A stretch of DNA of 64,000 bases from Sinorhizobium glycinis (GTDB lineage Bacteria > Pseudomonadota > Alphaproteobacteria > Rhizobiales > Rhizobiaceae): positions 372,001-436,000 of the forward strand of contig NZ_LPUX01000064.1 of the NCBI RefSeq assembly GCF_001651865.1, given 5' to 3'. Numbering within the stretch: position 1 is the first letter of the stretch; each line of letters opens with the position of its first letter. Shown here piece after piece: positions 19,136 through 27,539 of the stretch. Below the pieces are notes generated by a model. The model was not told where the DNA came from. It saw nothing but the letters and a program-made list of their open reading frames with translations, and ran no database searches. The position numbers and the translations under genes are program-made.

Positions 19136-19490
19136 AGGGACCTCCACGCGGATGCTTCAATAAACCCGATTCGCTCGCCTGCGTGAGCGGCGTCGCCGAA
19201 TTGCTTTGGGTCTGCGCCGCATTCACCGAGACTGCTCGCGGCCGGCTATCTGAATGGTTGCGGGGTCGAAGCCTGCCATGTCGTCTTCGAATCTATGGGT
19301 GAGGAGCCGGAGCAGAAAATGATTTGTGGTCCTGTTTGGCGGCCGCCGTCCGCTTGCTTTGTCGCACAGCGGTCGCTCAGCACAATCTCGACCAACTTCA
19401 GCCATCCACCCAAAAATCGCTTCTCGAAGTACGATCACTCCGCTTGGAGGTTGAGCGCTGCGGTGTGGAGGCGGCTTTCGGAGGAAGGCT
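19136..19490. other. Intergenic region before the integrase
   Basis: 355 bases. No frame shows a recognisable protein, and no clear repeat or promoter was found. It could include the left edge of an acquired segment, because the next gene is a recombinase. Confidence 0.4.
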
Positions 19491-20087
19491 ATGTCCAGCT
19501 GGAACTCTGGCCGCATCATCGGTCAGAAGCCCCCATTGAAGCCGAAGGAGGTCTGGGCCATCCGGACCCGCCTTCAGATGTTGGGTGCAGTGCGCGACCT
19601 GGCGCTGTTTAATCTCGCGATCGACAGCAAGTTGCGAGCTTGTGATCTGGTCGCGATCTCAGTTGCTGATGTCGCGATTTCCGGAAGGGTTCGCGAGCGG
19701 GCGATCATCATTCAGAGGAAGACCGGCCGACCCGTGCAATTCGAACTCACCGATCAAACGCGGGAGGCTGTCGGTGCATGGATTGGAAGTCGCAGACTCG
19801 GTGAAAGGGATTACCTATTTCCGAGCCGCGTGCACGCATTGCCGCATCTGTCGACGCGGCAATATAGCAGGGTCGTCGAAAGGTGGGTGTCCAGCATCGG
19901 GCTTGATCCCAAACGCTACGGCACACATTCGATGAGACGGACGAAGGCGGCGCATATCTACAAGAAGACGGGCAACCTGCGGGCCGTCCAGCTCTTGCTC
20001 AGCCACAAGAAGCTGGAGAGCACCGTGCAGTACCTCGGGATCGAGGTCGACGACGCCTTGGCCATCTCTGAGCAAGTTGAGCTGTAG
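19491..20087 (+). CDS. Tyrosine recombinase (phage-type integrase), short form
   Basis: 198 residues, only the catalytic domain of the family. The first catalytic arginine is in AIDSKLRACDLVAISVADV near residue 48, the HxxR box is in THSMRRTKAAHIYKK near residue 145, and LLSHKKLESTVQYLGIEVDD holds the second histidine and the likely nucleophile tyrosine near residue 180. ATG 19491 follows GGAGGAAGG. No excisionase, attachment site or phage genes lie next to it. Short integrases of this kind are common on rhizobial plasmids. It may mark the edge of the aromatic island. Confidence 0.82.
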   Translation: MSSWNSGRIIGQKPPLKPKEVWAIRTRLQMLGAVRDLALFNLAIDSKLRACDLVAISVADVAISGRVRERAIIIQRKTGRPVQFELTDQTREAVGAWIGSRRLGERDYLFPSRVHALPHLSTRQYSRVVERWVSSIGLDPKRYGTHSMRRTKAAHIYKKTGNLRAVQLLLSHKKLESTVQYLGIEVDDALAISEQVEL

Positions 20088-20096
20088 TCCTTAATG

Positions 20097-20121
20097 GCGG
20101 CGCTTCTAACAGAAGCGCCGC
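20097..20121 (+). terminator. Hairpin after the integrase
   Basis: GCGGCGCTTCT and AGAAGCGCCGC form a perfect 11-bp stem with a three-base loop, ten bases after the integrase stop. Probable transcript end. Confidence 0.6.
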
Positions 20122-20145
20122 TATATCGCTACGCGGAAGGCCAAA

Positions 20146-20267
20146 TTCGACCCTACGCTGTCATCTGCAACCAGGCAATGAACGTCTGAATTGGGCTCGG
20201 AGGCAAAGAAATGCCTCCAACCCTGATCCAAAGGGTTGGAGGCATCTGGAGCTACGGTAGGGCGAAG
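20146..20267. repeat. Nested inverted repeats between integrase and hydroxylase
   Basis: An inner perfect 14-bp stem (ATGCCTCCAACCCT at 20211-20224 with AGGGTTGGAGGCAT at 20232-20245) lies inside imperfect outer arms (CTACGCTGTC side near 20146-20156 carrying TCGACCCTAC; GTAGGGCGAA near 20257-20267). The inner stem may terminate the hydroxylase transcript coming from the right; the outer arms resemble ends of a very small mobile element, but this is speculative. Confidence 0.4.
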
Positions 20268-20286
20268 CCGAACCAAAGTGGAACCA

Positions 20287-21864
20287 CTAAGCTGCTTGGA
20301 CGGAACCTCGGCCGACGAGGCTGATGTCATCCGGATTTATCAGATCAGAACCCGTCCACCCGGAGAGGTCGTACTCGCTCATGCAGGCTTTCACCAAGGA
20401 CTGCATGGACGCGAGATCGCCGGTGACCGTCGCCGCTCCTAAGGTCTCGATCCGAAGGTTTTCATAGTTACCAGCATAATTGCGCTCATACAGTTCGTGG
20501 CGACCGCCGAACTCGGTGCCGATGGCGTCCCACAGAAGCTTCAAGAGCTTCACCCGGTCCAGCGCGGCATAGCCGTTCGAGCCACGTACGAACCGGTCAA
20601 GATAAGGACGGATCGCCTCACTTTCGAAATCGGCAGCACTCGACGGCAGATAGATGAGGCCACTCGCAACGTGACGTTCGATCAGTTCCTTGATCCGCGG
20701 ATAGGCCATCGGCGCCAACACGCGATAGGCAAGACCGGCATTGAGGTTCGGCAGGTTGTAGCCTTCGGTTCCCTGCCAAGGAACCGGCGACTTCACCATC
20801 GCATCACCGAGTGCATGAAACGTGTTGCGCCAAGCGATGACCTCGCCGACGCCGGCCTGGACGCCGCGAAAATCCTTCGAGCCCGTTGCCTCGACAGCCA
20901 TCGAGAAGAGACCGGCGATGAAGTCGAGTTTCACCGACAGGCGCGTAAGGCCGTGCAGCGTAAAGCGTGGGACGAAGCCCGATGCCGGGAAGAACTGATT
21001 GATCTTGTCGACGTCTCCGTAGATGAAGACGTTCTCCCAAGGCACCAATACCTTGTCGAAGACGAGAATGGAGTCGTTCTCGTCCAGGCGGCTGGAAAGC
21101 GGGTAGTCAAACGGAGATCCGGTTGCGGCCGCGTTGAACTCGTACGACGAGCGGGCAATGAGCTTGATGCCAGGCGAGTCCATTGGCGCGGTAAAGATTA
21201 GCGCAAAGGACTTGTCCTTGATTGGAATGCCATAGTGCGCGATGAAATTGTAATGCGTGAGGGCTGAGCCCGTCGCGACGACCTTGGCTCCGGACACAAT
21301 GAGCCCCTTGTCTGTCTCCTTCTCGACATGCATGAAGACGTCGCGCACCTCCTCGATCGGGCGGTCACGATCGATCGGCGGATTGACGATGGCGTGATTC
21401 CAGTAGTCGAGCCGTTCCTGCGTGCGGGCATACCATATGCGTGCGTTCTCGGCATATTCACCGTAGAAGGCCGAATTTGCGCCCAGCGTTCCCAGGAACG
21501 AGGCCTTGTAGTCCGGGGACCGGCCCATCCATCCGTAGGAGACCTTCTGCAGCTCGGCAATCGCGTCCCGCGACTTGATCAGATCCTCGCTCGTCTTCGA
21601 TCCCAGGAAGAAGGGATGCGTCAGCTTACCCGAGCCGGTATCGGTCAGCACACCAATTTCATTCTTCTTTTCATGGAACCGATCGTACCAGCGCGCCACC
21701 ATTCGCGAGGAATTCCGAAATGCCGGATGCTCGGTGACGTTTTTGACGCGCTCACCGTAGATATAGATCTCGCGGCCGTCCTGAATGCTCTCCAGGAACT
21801 CCGAGCCCGTGTAGGCGTCAGTCGCGGTTTCTTTTTCCTCGGACGCGATAGCCAGATTGTTCAT
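20287..21864 (-). CDS. FADH2-dependent aromatic hydroxylase, HpaB/TftD family
   Basis: 525 residues, the usual length for the oxygenase component of two-component flavin monooxygenases (4-hydroxyphenylacetate 3-hydroxylase, chlorophenol monooxygenases). The N-terminal family region is [18 protein letters not shown] near residue 38, the conserved [15 protein letters not shown] near 112 carries the Arg and Tyr that bind flavin and phenol in HpaB, and [11 protein letters not shown] follows near 207. It uses FADH2 supplied by a reductase to ortho-hydroxylate a phenol; the reductase is encoded at 22686-23213. ATG 21864 follows GGAGGAG. It is divergent from the ring-cleavage operon, sharing its control region. 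The true phenolic substrate cannot be read from the sequence. Confidence 0.82.
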   Translation of the reverse strand: MNNLAIASEEKETATDAYTGSEFLESIQDGREIYIYGERVKNVTEHPAFRNSSRMVARWYDRFHEKKNEIGVLTDTGSGKLTHPFFLGSKTSEDLIKSRDAIAELQKVSYGWMGRSPDYKASFLGTLGANSAFYGEYAENARIWYARTQERLDYWNHAIVNPPIDRDRPIEEVRDVFMHVEKETDKGLIVSGAKVVATGSALTHYNFIAHYGIPIKDKSFALIFTAPMDSPGIKLIARSSYEFNAAATGSPFDYPLSSRLDENDSILVFDKVLVPWENVFIYGDVDKINQFFPASGFVPRFTLHGLTRLSVKLDFIAGLFSMAVEATGSKDFRGVQAGVGEVIAWRNTFHALGDAMVKSPVPWQGTEGYNLPNLNAGLAYRVLAPMAYPRIKELIERHVASGLIYLPSSAADFESEAIRPYLDRFVRGSNGYAALDRVKLLKLLWDAIGTEFGGRHELYERNYAGNYENLRIETLGAATVTGDLASMQSLVKACMSEYDLSGWTGSDLINPDDISLVGRGSVQAA

Positions 21865-21978
21865 GTCGGTTCACTCCTCCATTTAGCCGGACAAGCTGCC
21901 TGCCCGGCGGGCGCCTAGATCCGAAAGGGCGCCTCCTCCCTTTCCGAGGCAACAAACTATGCGCTGAAGAAGAGCGAT

Positions 21979-21999
21979 TGATAGGTATCATGCGATACC
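21979..21999. promoter_or_regulatory. Overlapping dyads in the divergent hydroxylase/operon promoter
   Basis: TGATAGGTATCA (arms TGATA/TATCA) overlaps GGTATCATGCGATACC (arms GGTATC/GATACC). Both sit in the 229-base gap between the hydroxylase (minus) and the flavin operon (plus). They give three phased GATA/TATC arms, a plausible operator for the LysR regulator encoded at 26655. Confidence 0.5.
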
Positions 22000-22093
22000 G
22001 GTTCAGGCATCGCAGCGTGGGCCATCAGCCGCTAGGCTTGCCTCATTGATGGCCCCGGAGAAGGCGCCATGGTTGGGAACATGGGAGGAGACC

Positions 22094-22699
22094 ATGGATC
22101 ATCACCCCGGCATTCATACGCAGATTCACGACGACACCGGATTGACGCTTTCCGGGTCGGCCCTGACGATCGGAGCCTTTGATGGCGTCCACAGCGGCCA
22201 CCAGGCGTTGATCCGGTCGACTGTGCTCAGTGCGCAAAGACTCGGGGTTCCCTCGGTCGTCTACACGTTCGATCCGCCTCCCAAGGCTCTGCTGTGCGGT
22301 GCCCGTCCGCTCACTTCGATTGGCGAGAAGGTCGCGCGGATAAGCGCACTTGGCCCCGACCACATCGTCGTCGCCCGTTTCGATGCGGCCTATCGGGCCC
22401 GCACAGCCACCGATTTCATCCAGGATCTTGGTCGGATTGCGCCGCTGGTCATCTGGATCGGCTCCGATTTCCGCTTCGGTTCCTGCAAGAAAGGGACTCC
22501 GGAGTTGCTCGCCGGCTACTTCGATACGCGGATCCTTCCAGCCGTATGCTGCGAATCCGGCGAGGTCGTATCGAGCACACGCATTCGCGCCCTTAGGGCC
22601 GCAGGACGTGTCCTGGAGGCAGAACGGTTGGAAGGATGGTCGGAGCTTCTGCCGTTCCGACGGTCCAGTGACAATGGAGGACACCATGCGACTGCTTGA
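22094..22699 (+). CDS. Stand-alone FMN adenylyltransferase (RibF N-terminal domain only)
   Basis: 201 residues. It carries the nucleotidyltransferase half of bifunctional RibF: TIGAFDGVHSGHQALI near residue 25 (the HxGH-like motif), FDPPPKALLCG, IWIGSDFRFGSCKKGTPEL near 125, and VVSSTRIRALRAAGRV near 165. It ends there, so the riboflavin-kinase domain (about 120 residues in RibF) is absent. Expected reaction: FMN + ATP to FAD + diphosphate. ATG 22094 is chosen for the perfect GGGAGGAG three bases upstream. It overlaps the flavin-reductase gene by 14 bases, so FAD making and flavin reduction are coupled in one operon that faces an FADH2-using hydroxylase. This arrangement suggests dedicated FAD supply. 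Confidence 0.8.
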   Translation: MDHHPGIHTQIHDDTGLTLSGSALTIGAFDGVHSGHQALIRSTVLSAQRLGVPSVVYTFDPPPKALLCGARPLTSIGEKVARISALGPDHIVVARFDAAYRARTATDFIQDLGRIAPLVIWIGSDFRFGSCKKGTPELLAGYFDTRILPAVCCESGEVVSSTRIRALRAAGRVLEAERLEGWSELLPFRRSSDNGGHHATA

Positions 22700-23213
22700 C
22701 CCCCGTACGTTTCGCGACGCCTGCGGTGTCTTCGCGACCGGTGTTAATGTCATTACCACCCATAGCGACGGCCACGATCACGGCATGACTGCGAATGCGT
22801 TCATGTCGATTTCGCTCGATCCGCCACTGATTGCCATCTCAATCGCCGAGAAGGCGAGAATGCTCGAGAAGATCCAGAAGTCGGGGCGTTTTGCCGTCAG
22901 CGTTCTTGCTTGCGGAATGGACTCTGTTGCCTGGCACTTCGCCGGCAAGCCAAACGCTGACCTGCATGATTTGTTCGACACACTCGATGGCCTTCCAGTG
23001 ATCCGCGGCGCGCTTGTCACGTTCTCGGCCATCGTCCACGACGAAATCCTCGCCGGCGATCACACGATCTTCGTCGGCCGCGTCCAGTCGCTCGCGAGAA
23101 GCGACGGCGATGAACCGCTGCTTTTCTTCAAGGGCAAATTCGGCGCCGTGGAAAATACGCGAAAGGCTGCGTCAGTCTACAGGCTTGAGGTCGAGACCGA
23201 GTTCATGTGGTGA
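22686..23213 (+). CDS. Flavin reductase (HpaC-like) of a two-component monooxygenase
   Basis: 175 residues of the FMN-binding split-barrel flavin-reductase family: FRDACGVFATGVNVITTHSD near residue 8, GMTANAFMSISLDPPLIAIS near 34, DHTIFVGRVQSLAR near 125. It reduces FAD or FMN with NAD(P)H and hands FADH2 to the hydroxylase. ATG 22686 has GGAGGA upstream; an ATG 12 bases earlier lacks one. It overlaps the adenylyltransferase gene. Confidence 0.87.
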   Translation: MRLLDPRTFRDACGVFATGVNVITTHSDGHDHGMTANAFMSISLDPPLIAISIAEKARMLEKIQKSGRFAVSVLACGMDSVAWHFAGKPNADLHDLFDTLDGLPVIRGALVTFSAIVHDEILAGDHTIFVGRVQSLARSDGDEPLLFFKGKFGAVENTRKAASVYRLEVETEFMW

Positions 23214-23253
23214 GGACGGAACCGCCCACCTACGCATTTGCAAGGAGGAGAAA

Positions 23254-24123
23254 ATGCGAAACGTAACCCAGCAAAATATTTCGGATGTCGTAATCGCCGC
23301 ACTGTCGCCGGATATCCCGGCCCGCAACCGGCAGATTCTCGAAAGCCTCATCCGCCACATCCACGCCTTCTGTATCGAGGCGAAGATCACCCACGCGGAG
23401 CTGATAGAAGCCTGTCAATTCCTCGTCCGCGCCGGACACATCTCCAATGACGCACGCAACGAGTTCATCCTGCTTGCCGACATCCTGGGCGTCGAGGTCC
23501 TTGTCGACATGCTCGACCACGCGGTGACCGATGGCGAGAGCGAATCCACCGTCCTCGGACCGTTCTATCGCGAAAACCCGCCCGTGTTGCCGAACGGCGC
23601 CTCGATTGTTCAGAAGAGCTTCGAAGGCTCCGAGACAGTGCGTGTCCGCGGAGTGGTGCGCGACACGGCAGGACGCCCCATTCCTGGCGTGACGGTGGAC
23701 GTTTGGGAGGACGCCCCGAACGGCCTCTATGAACAGCAGGATCCGGATCAGCCCGATTACAATCTTCGCGGCCGCTTCCTGACCGACGAAAACGGCGAAT
23801 ACGAGTTCGTCGGAATTCGGCCGGTTCCCTATCCGATCCCCTACGACGGCGCCGCCGGCGAACTGCTGAACTATATGGGCCACCACCCGTGGCGCCCTGG
23901 CCATATCCACTTCATGCTCGACAAAGATGGCTATCAAAGCCTTGTGTCGCAGATCTATGACGCGGATACCGAGTATCTCGACAACGACGCCGTCTTCGCC
24001 GTTAAGGAAAGCCTCATTGGCAAGATGGGCAAGGCCGAAGCTGGCGCGGATACGGATCTCGTCATGGAATTCGATTTCAAGCTCAAGCCGGCTACCGGCA
24101 CCATGTCTGTCGCCGCCGAGTAA
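23254..24123 (+). CDS. Intradiol ring-cleavage dioxygenase (catechol/hydroxyquinol 1,2-dioxygenase)
   Basis: 289 residues. An N-terminal dimerisation domain is followed by ESTVLGPFYRENPP near residue 102 and the catalytic core. The non-haem Fe(III) ligands expected in this family are visible: tyrosines in GLYEQQDPDQPDYNLRGRF and in RPVPYPIPYDG, histidines in HHPWRPGHIHFM near residue 220. It opens an ortho-dihydroxylated ring between the hydroxyls. The wording NLRGRF and PYPIP resembles hydroxyquinol 1,2-dioxygenases, while the neighbouring cycloisomerase argues for a muconate product, so catechol or a substituted catechol is equally possible. ATG 23254 follows AAGGAGGAG. Confidence 0.84.
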   Translation: MRNVTQQNISDVVIAALSPDIPARNRQILESLIRHIHAFCIEAKITHAELIEACQFLVRAGHISNDARNEFILLADILGVEVLVDMLDHAVTDGESESTVLGPFYRENPPVLPNGASIVQKSFEGSETVRVRGVVRDTAGRPIPGVTVDVWEDAPNGLYEQQDPDQPDYNLRGRFLTDENGEYEFVGIRPVPYPIPYDGAAGELLNYMGHHPWRPGHIHFMLDKDGYQSLVSQIYDADTEYLDNDAVFAVKESLIGKMGKAEAGADTDLVMEFDFKLKPATGTMSVAAE

Positions 24124-24196
24124 TCACCGCAGCAGCATTCCAGCATCGATCCGCCGAGCGACGTCTCTGCGGATCAGCTCGAAAGGCAATAGGAAC

Positions 24197-25384
24197 ATGC
24201 CCCCCGCAATCGCTGAACCATCCCCAACTCCTGACCAATCCGCGGTCGGTATGCGGGACATGCGGATTCGGTCCATCGTAGCGACCATCCTCGAGGCTCC
24301 TACCATTCGCCGGCACAAGCTTTCGAACACGGAGATCGCCCACCAGGGATTTGTTCTCGTGCGGGTTCTGCTTGAGAACGGTGTCACGGGCATCGGCGAG
24401 GCCTCTACGCTCGGTGGGCCGCGTTGGGCCGAGGAGAGTGTGGAGTCAATACAGGCGGTCATCGAGAAATATCTCGCCCCCGCCCTCGCAGATCAGAATG
24501 CGATGATGTTCGAGGCCAATGCCGTGCGCATGTCAAAGGCGGCCACGCGCAATTTCGCTGCAAAGGCTGCGGTTGAGTCGGCACTTTTTGATGCCGTCGG
24601 CCGCACGCTCGACCTGCCCGCCAGTGCGTTGCTCGGCGGTCAGGTCCGCGACAGAATCGGCGTGATCTGGGCGCTTGCCTCCGGCGATTCCGGACAGGAA
24701 CTTGAGGAGGCACGCGAGAAGCTACGTCTGCGTCAGCACAAGGAATTCAAGATCAAACTCGGCTTCAACGCGCCGGATGCCGATGTCAGGCGCCTGCAAC
24801 ACTTGCGCGCCGGCTTGGGCGACGACGTGCGGCTTATCGTCGATGTCAACCAAGCATGGACGGAAGCACTATGCCTCAGGCTCTTTCCCGCGCTCGAGGA
24901 ACTCGGCGTGGCGCTGATCGAGCAACCGGTTCCGGCGTCCCAACGCGACGCCATGGCGCGTGTCGCTTCGCGGACCCGTATCCCTCTACTCATCGACGAG
25001 GCGGCCTTCACCAACACGGAACTGGCGAGTGTCGCCTCGCACGCCTGCGGAAGCGTTTATTCCCTCAAGCTGGTGAAAAGCGGCGGGCTTCTTGAGCTCA
25101 AGCGAGCGGCCGGCATCGCGCAGGCATTCGGTATCGAGCTTTATGGCGGGTGCCTGCTGGAAAGCAGCATCGGCGCAGCAGCGCACATGGCTGTGTTTTC
25201 GACGCTCCCCAAGCTCGAATGGGGAAGCGAGCACTTCGGGCCCCGTATTCTCGTGGACGACCTGGTCGCGGCGCCGCTGGTCTTCGAGGATTTCGAGATC
25301 CATGTACCGAGCGGCCCTGGGCTCGGCATGATCCTCGACGAAGATAAGGTGCGCTTCATGGCGCGGAAGGCAGGAAGCAAATGA
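24197..25384 (+). CDS. Muconate cycloisomerase family (CatB-like enolase superfamily)
   Basis: 395 residues. The N-terminal cap has FVLVRVLLENGVTGIGEAST and LGGPRWAEESVESIQ. The barrel shows the KxK acid/base pair (FKIKLGF near residue 188), metal ligands in DVNQAW, IEQPV and IDEAAF, and the second lysine in SLKLVKSGG near 300, then LESSIG. These are the active-site residues of muconate-lactonising enzymes, which turn cis,cis-muconate into muconolactone. ATG 24197 (AGGAAC upstream) gives a 17-20-residue extension before the conserved start MRIRSIVATIL; a start at an internal ATG near there is possible. Its last codons overlap the next gene (ATGA). Confidence 0.85.
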   Translation: MPPAIAEPSPTPDQSAVGMRDMRIRSIVATILEAPTIRRHKLSNTEIAHQGFVLVRVLLENGVTGIGEASTLGGPRWAEESVESIQAVIEKYLAPALADQNAMMFEANAVRMSKAATRNFAAKAAVESALFDAVGRTLDLPASALLGGQVRDRIGVIWALASGDSGQELEEAREKLRLRQHKEFKIKLGFNAPDADVRRLQHLRAGLGDDVRLIVDVNQAWTEALCLRLFPALEELGVALIEQPVPASQRDAMARVASRTRIPLLIDEAAFTNTELASVASHACGSVYSLKLVKSGGLLELKRAAGIAQAFGIELYGGCLLESSIGAAAHMAVFSTLPKLEWGSEHFGPRILVDDLVAAPLVFEDFEIHVPSGPGLGMILDEDKVRFMARKAGSK

Positions 25385-25782
25385 CGCCTGGAACGCCGCA
25401 CACTGTACATCGCTCCAAACTCGATCAAATGGCGGAGAGACTCGACGCGACGCCTCATCTCCTGCGCCTCGGGCGCCTGTTCAATGAAACGGTGCTGATC
25501 GAGATCGACCAGGATGAGTTTTACCTCACCTTCGAGAAGGGGCGCGTCGCAGAGATCAAAGAAGGTCCAAGCAAGAAACTGCCCTGGCGCTTCGCGCTCA
25601 GGGCCAAAGGTGAGGCGCTGGACAAATTCTGGCATCCGATACCGGAGCCCGGCTTCCATGACATTTTCGGTCTTGTGAAATATGGGCATGGCCGCATCGA
25701 CGGAGATATTCTGACGCTCGTGAAAAACCTGCGCTACTTCAAGGAATTCATGGCATTGGGACGGCGGGAGGAAAGCCAATGA
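25381..25782 (+). CDS. Small SCP2-like protein in the ring-cleavage operon, function unknown
   Basis: 133 residues, no signal peptide or membrane segment. The pattern FYLTFEKGRVAEIKEGP, then FALRAKGEALDKFW, PEPGFHDIFGLVKYGHG and IDGDILTLVKNLRYF resembles the SCP2 sterol-carrier fold, which makes a hydrophobic pocket. It overlaps both neighbours by four bases (ATGA), so it is tightly co-translated with the cycloisomerase and the hydrolase. It occupies the place where a muconolactone isomerase would be expected, but it does not look like CatC. I do not know its function; a ligand-binding or chaperoning role is a guess. Confidence 0.65.
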   Translation: MTPGTPHTVHRSKLDQMAERLDATPHLLRLGRLFNETVLIEIDQDEFYLTFEKGRVAEIKEGPSKKLPWRFALRAKGEALDKFWHPIPEPGFHDIFGLVKYGHGRIDGDILTLVKNLRYFKEFMALGRREESQ

Positions 25783-26648
25783 CATCGTCGATCGAGCCGA
25801 TCACCGGCCGATATATCCGCCTGACCGTCGATGGCACACCTTTGCGGGTCTACTTCGAAGAAGCCGGCCGAGGCCGTCCGGTGGTCTGCCTGCATACGGC
25901 CGGGGCCGATACGCGCCAATGGCGGTTCATTCTCAACGACGAGGTTTTCACCAGTTCGCACCGCTTCCTGGCATTCGACATGCCCTGGCACGGCAAGTCT
26001 TTGCCGCCGCAAGGATTCGAGACTGCGGAATACCTTCTGACCACCGGAACCTACATCGAAACAGTGCTCTCGTTTTGCAACGCGCTGGGCCTGGAGAAGC
26101 CGCTGCTCGCGGGGTGCTCAATGGGGGGGCGGATCGCTCTGCAACTGGCAGCGCTGCATCCCGATCGTTTTGCCGGTTTCATCGCCGTCGAGGCGTCCGA
26201 TTTCCAGCCAGCGTGGTATGACATCGATTGGTTTCATCGTCCCGACGCCCACGGCGGCGAGATGGGCGCCGCCCTCGTCTCCGCCAATATTGCGCCTCAC
26301 GCGCCCCCCGTCGAACGGTGGAACACCCAGTGGATGTTCATGCAATCGGGTCCGGGCGTGTTCCGCGGTGATCTCAGTTTCTACACGAAGGATGACAGCC
26401 TCGTCGGCAGGCTGGGAATGATCGACACGAGACAGACGCCGGTGCATATCATGTGCGGCGAATACGACATGACCTGCACACCCGAGGACGCCCGTCGGAC
26501 CGCGGAGGCCATTGACGGCGCCACCCTTGCCATCATGAAGGATCTTGGACATTTTCCGATGAGCGAGAACCCCGCCGCCTTCCGGCCCTATTTTCAGGAG
26601 GCGCTGGAGCTTATGAGACACTCCCATGCGGAGCTGACTCATGCCTGA
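25779..26648 (+). CDS. Alpha/beta hydrolase, possible enol-lactone hydrolase
   Basis: 289 residues, complete alpha/beta-hydrolase fold. The nucleophile elbow is GCSMGGRIALQL near residue 110, the acid is in GEYDMTCTPEDA near 228, and the catalytic histidine is in DLGHFPMSENP near 258. GADTRQWRFILND marks the oxyanion region. In an ortho-cleavage operon the expected job is opening of a 3-oxoadipate-type enol-lactone (PcaD-like), but MhpC-like C-C hydrolases are also similar. Cytosolic; fourth of the tightly packed catabolic genes before the LysR gene. Confidence 0.8.
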   Translation: MTSSIEPITGRYIRLTVDGTPLRVYFEEAGRGRPVVCLHTAGADTRQWRFILNDEVFTSSHRFLAFDMPWHGKSLPPQGFETAEYLLTTGTYIETVLSFCNALGLEKPLLAGCSMGGRIALQLAALHPDRFAGFIAVEASDFQPAWYDIDWFHRPDAHGGEMGAALVSANIAPHAPPVERWNTQWMFMQSGPGVFRGDLSFYTKDDSLVGRLGMIDTRQTPVHIMCGEYDMTCTPEDARRTAEAIDGATLAIMKDLGHFPMSENPAAFRPYFQEALELMRHSHAELTHA

Positions 26649-26654
26649 CGGACG

Positions 26655-27539
26655 ATGATGGACTTCAAACGGCTGAGCTATTTTCTGGCGGTGGCGGAAG
26701 AGCTGCATTTCGGAAGGGCGTCCGCGCGGCTCGGCATTGCCCAACCTCCGCTCAGTCGCCAGATAGCTCAGTTCGAAAAGGAGATCGGGGCAATCCTGTT
26801 CGATCGCAGCCGCAGCCAGATCAGGCTCACCCAAGCGGGCGAACTGCTTCAGGAACGGGCAAGAGAAATATTGGAGCGCGTTGACCAGACGGAGCGCGAG
26901 GTGAAACGCATCGGCGAAGGGGTTGCAGGTCGTCTGCGGATCGCCTTCGTCGGCACCGCCACGTTCGGAGTCCTGCCCAACATCATCAAGGCATTTCGAG
27001 TTGCCAATCCGGACATCGAGTTGGCACTGTCTGCCATGAACAACGCTGAGCTGAAGCGCGCCCTGATCCAGAGGGAGATCGATATTGCTGTTGCGCGTCC
27101 GGCCATCGAGGATCCGGAGCTGAAATCCGAGACGTTGATCCAGGAGCCGCTGGTCCTTGCGCTGCCAGACGTATACGCCGACTTCCAAGGTCCGATAAAG
27201 CTCGAAGAACTGCGAGAAACGCCGTTCGTGCTTTTCCCGCGCCGGCCGAGGCCGAGCTACGCGGACTACGTCCTCGACGTCTGCAAGCGGAATGGCTTCA
27301 TCCCTGCTTCACAGGTTATGGCTCAGGACTTTTTGACCGCTATCAGCCTCGTCTCGGTCGGCGTGGGGGTGTGCATCGTGCCGCAGTCGGTCGCCCTCAA
27401 CGAGCGAACAGGGGTCGTCTACCGAAACTTTGAAGGCTTCAATCCGGGCACCAAACTCTCGCTAAACTATCGACGCGACAACCGCTCGCCACACCTGTTC
27501 CGGTTTCTGGCGCTCGCGCGGAAATTGGCCCGCACGTAA
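26655..27539 (+). CDS. LysR-family regulator, CatR/BenM-like
   Basis: 294 residues. The helix-turn-helix region MDFKRLSYFLAVAEELHFGR and IAQPPLSRQIAQFEKEIG is the pattern of the CatR/BenM/CatM branch, which activates ortho-cleavage genes in response to muconate. The effector domain has VGTATFGVLPNIIKAF and SVGVGVCIVPQSVA. It lies six bases after the hydrolase gene on the same strand, so it may be co-transcribed and autoregulated; the dyads at 21979-21999 are its likely targets. Confidence 0.85.
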   Translation: MMDFKRLSYFLAVAEELHFGRASARLGIAQPPLSRQIAQFEKEIGAILFDRSRSQIRLTQAGELLQERAREILERVDQTEREVKRIGEGVAGRLRIAFVGTATFGVLPNIIKAFRVANPDIELALSAMNNAELKRALIQREIDIAVARPAIEDPELKSETLIQEPLVLALPDVYADFQGPIKLEELRETPFVLFPRRPRPSYADYVLDVCKRNGFIPASQVMAQDFLTAISLVSVGVGVCIVPQSVALNERTGVVYRNFEGFNPGTKLSLNYRRDNRSPHLFRFLALARKLART

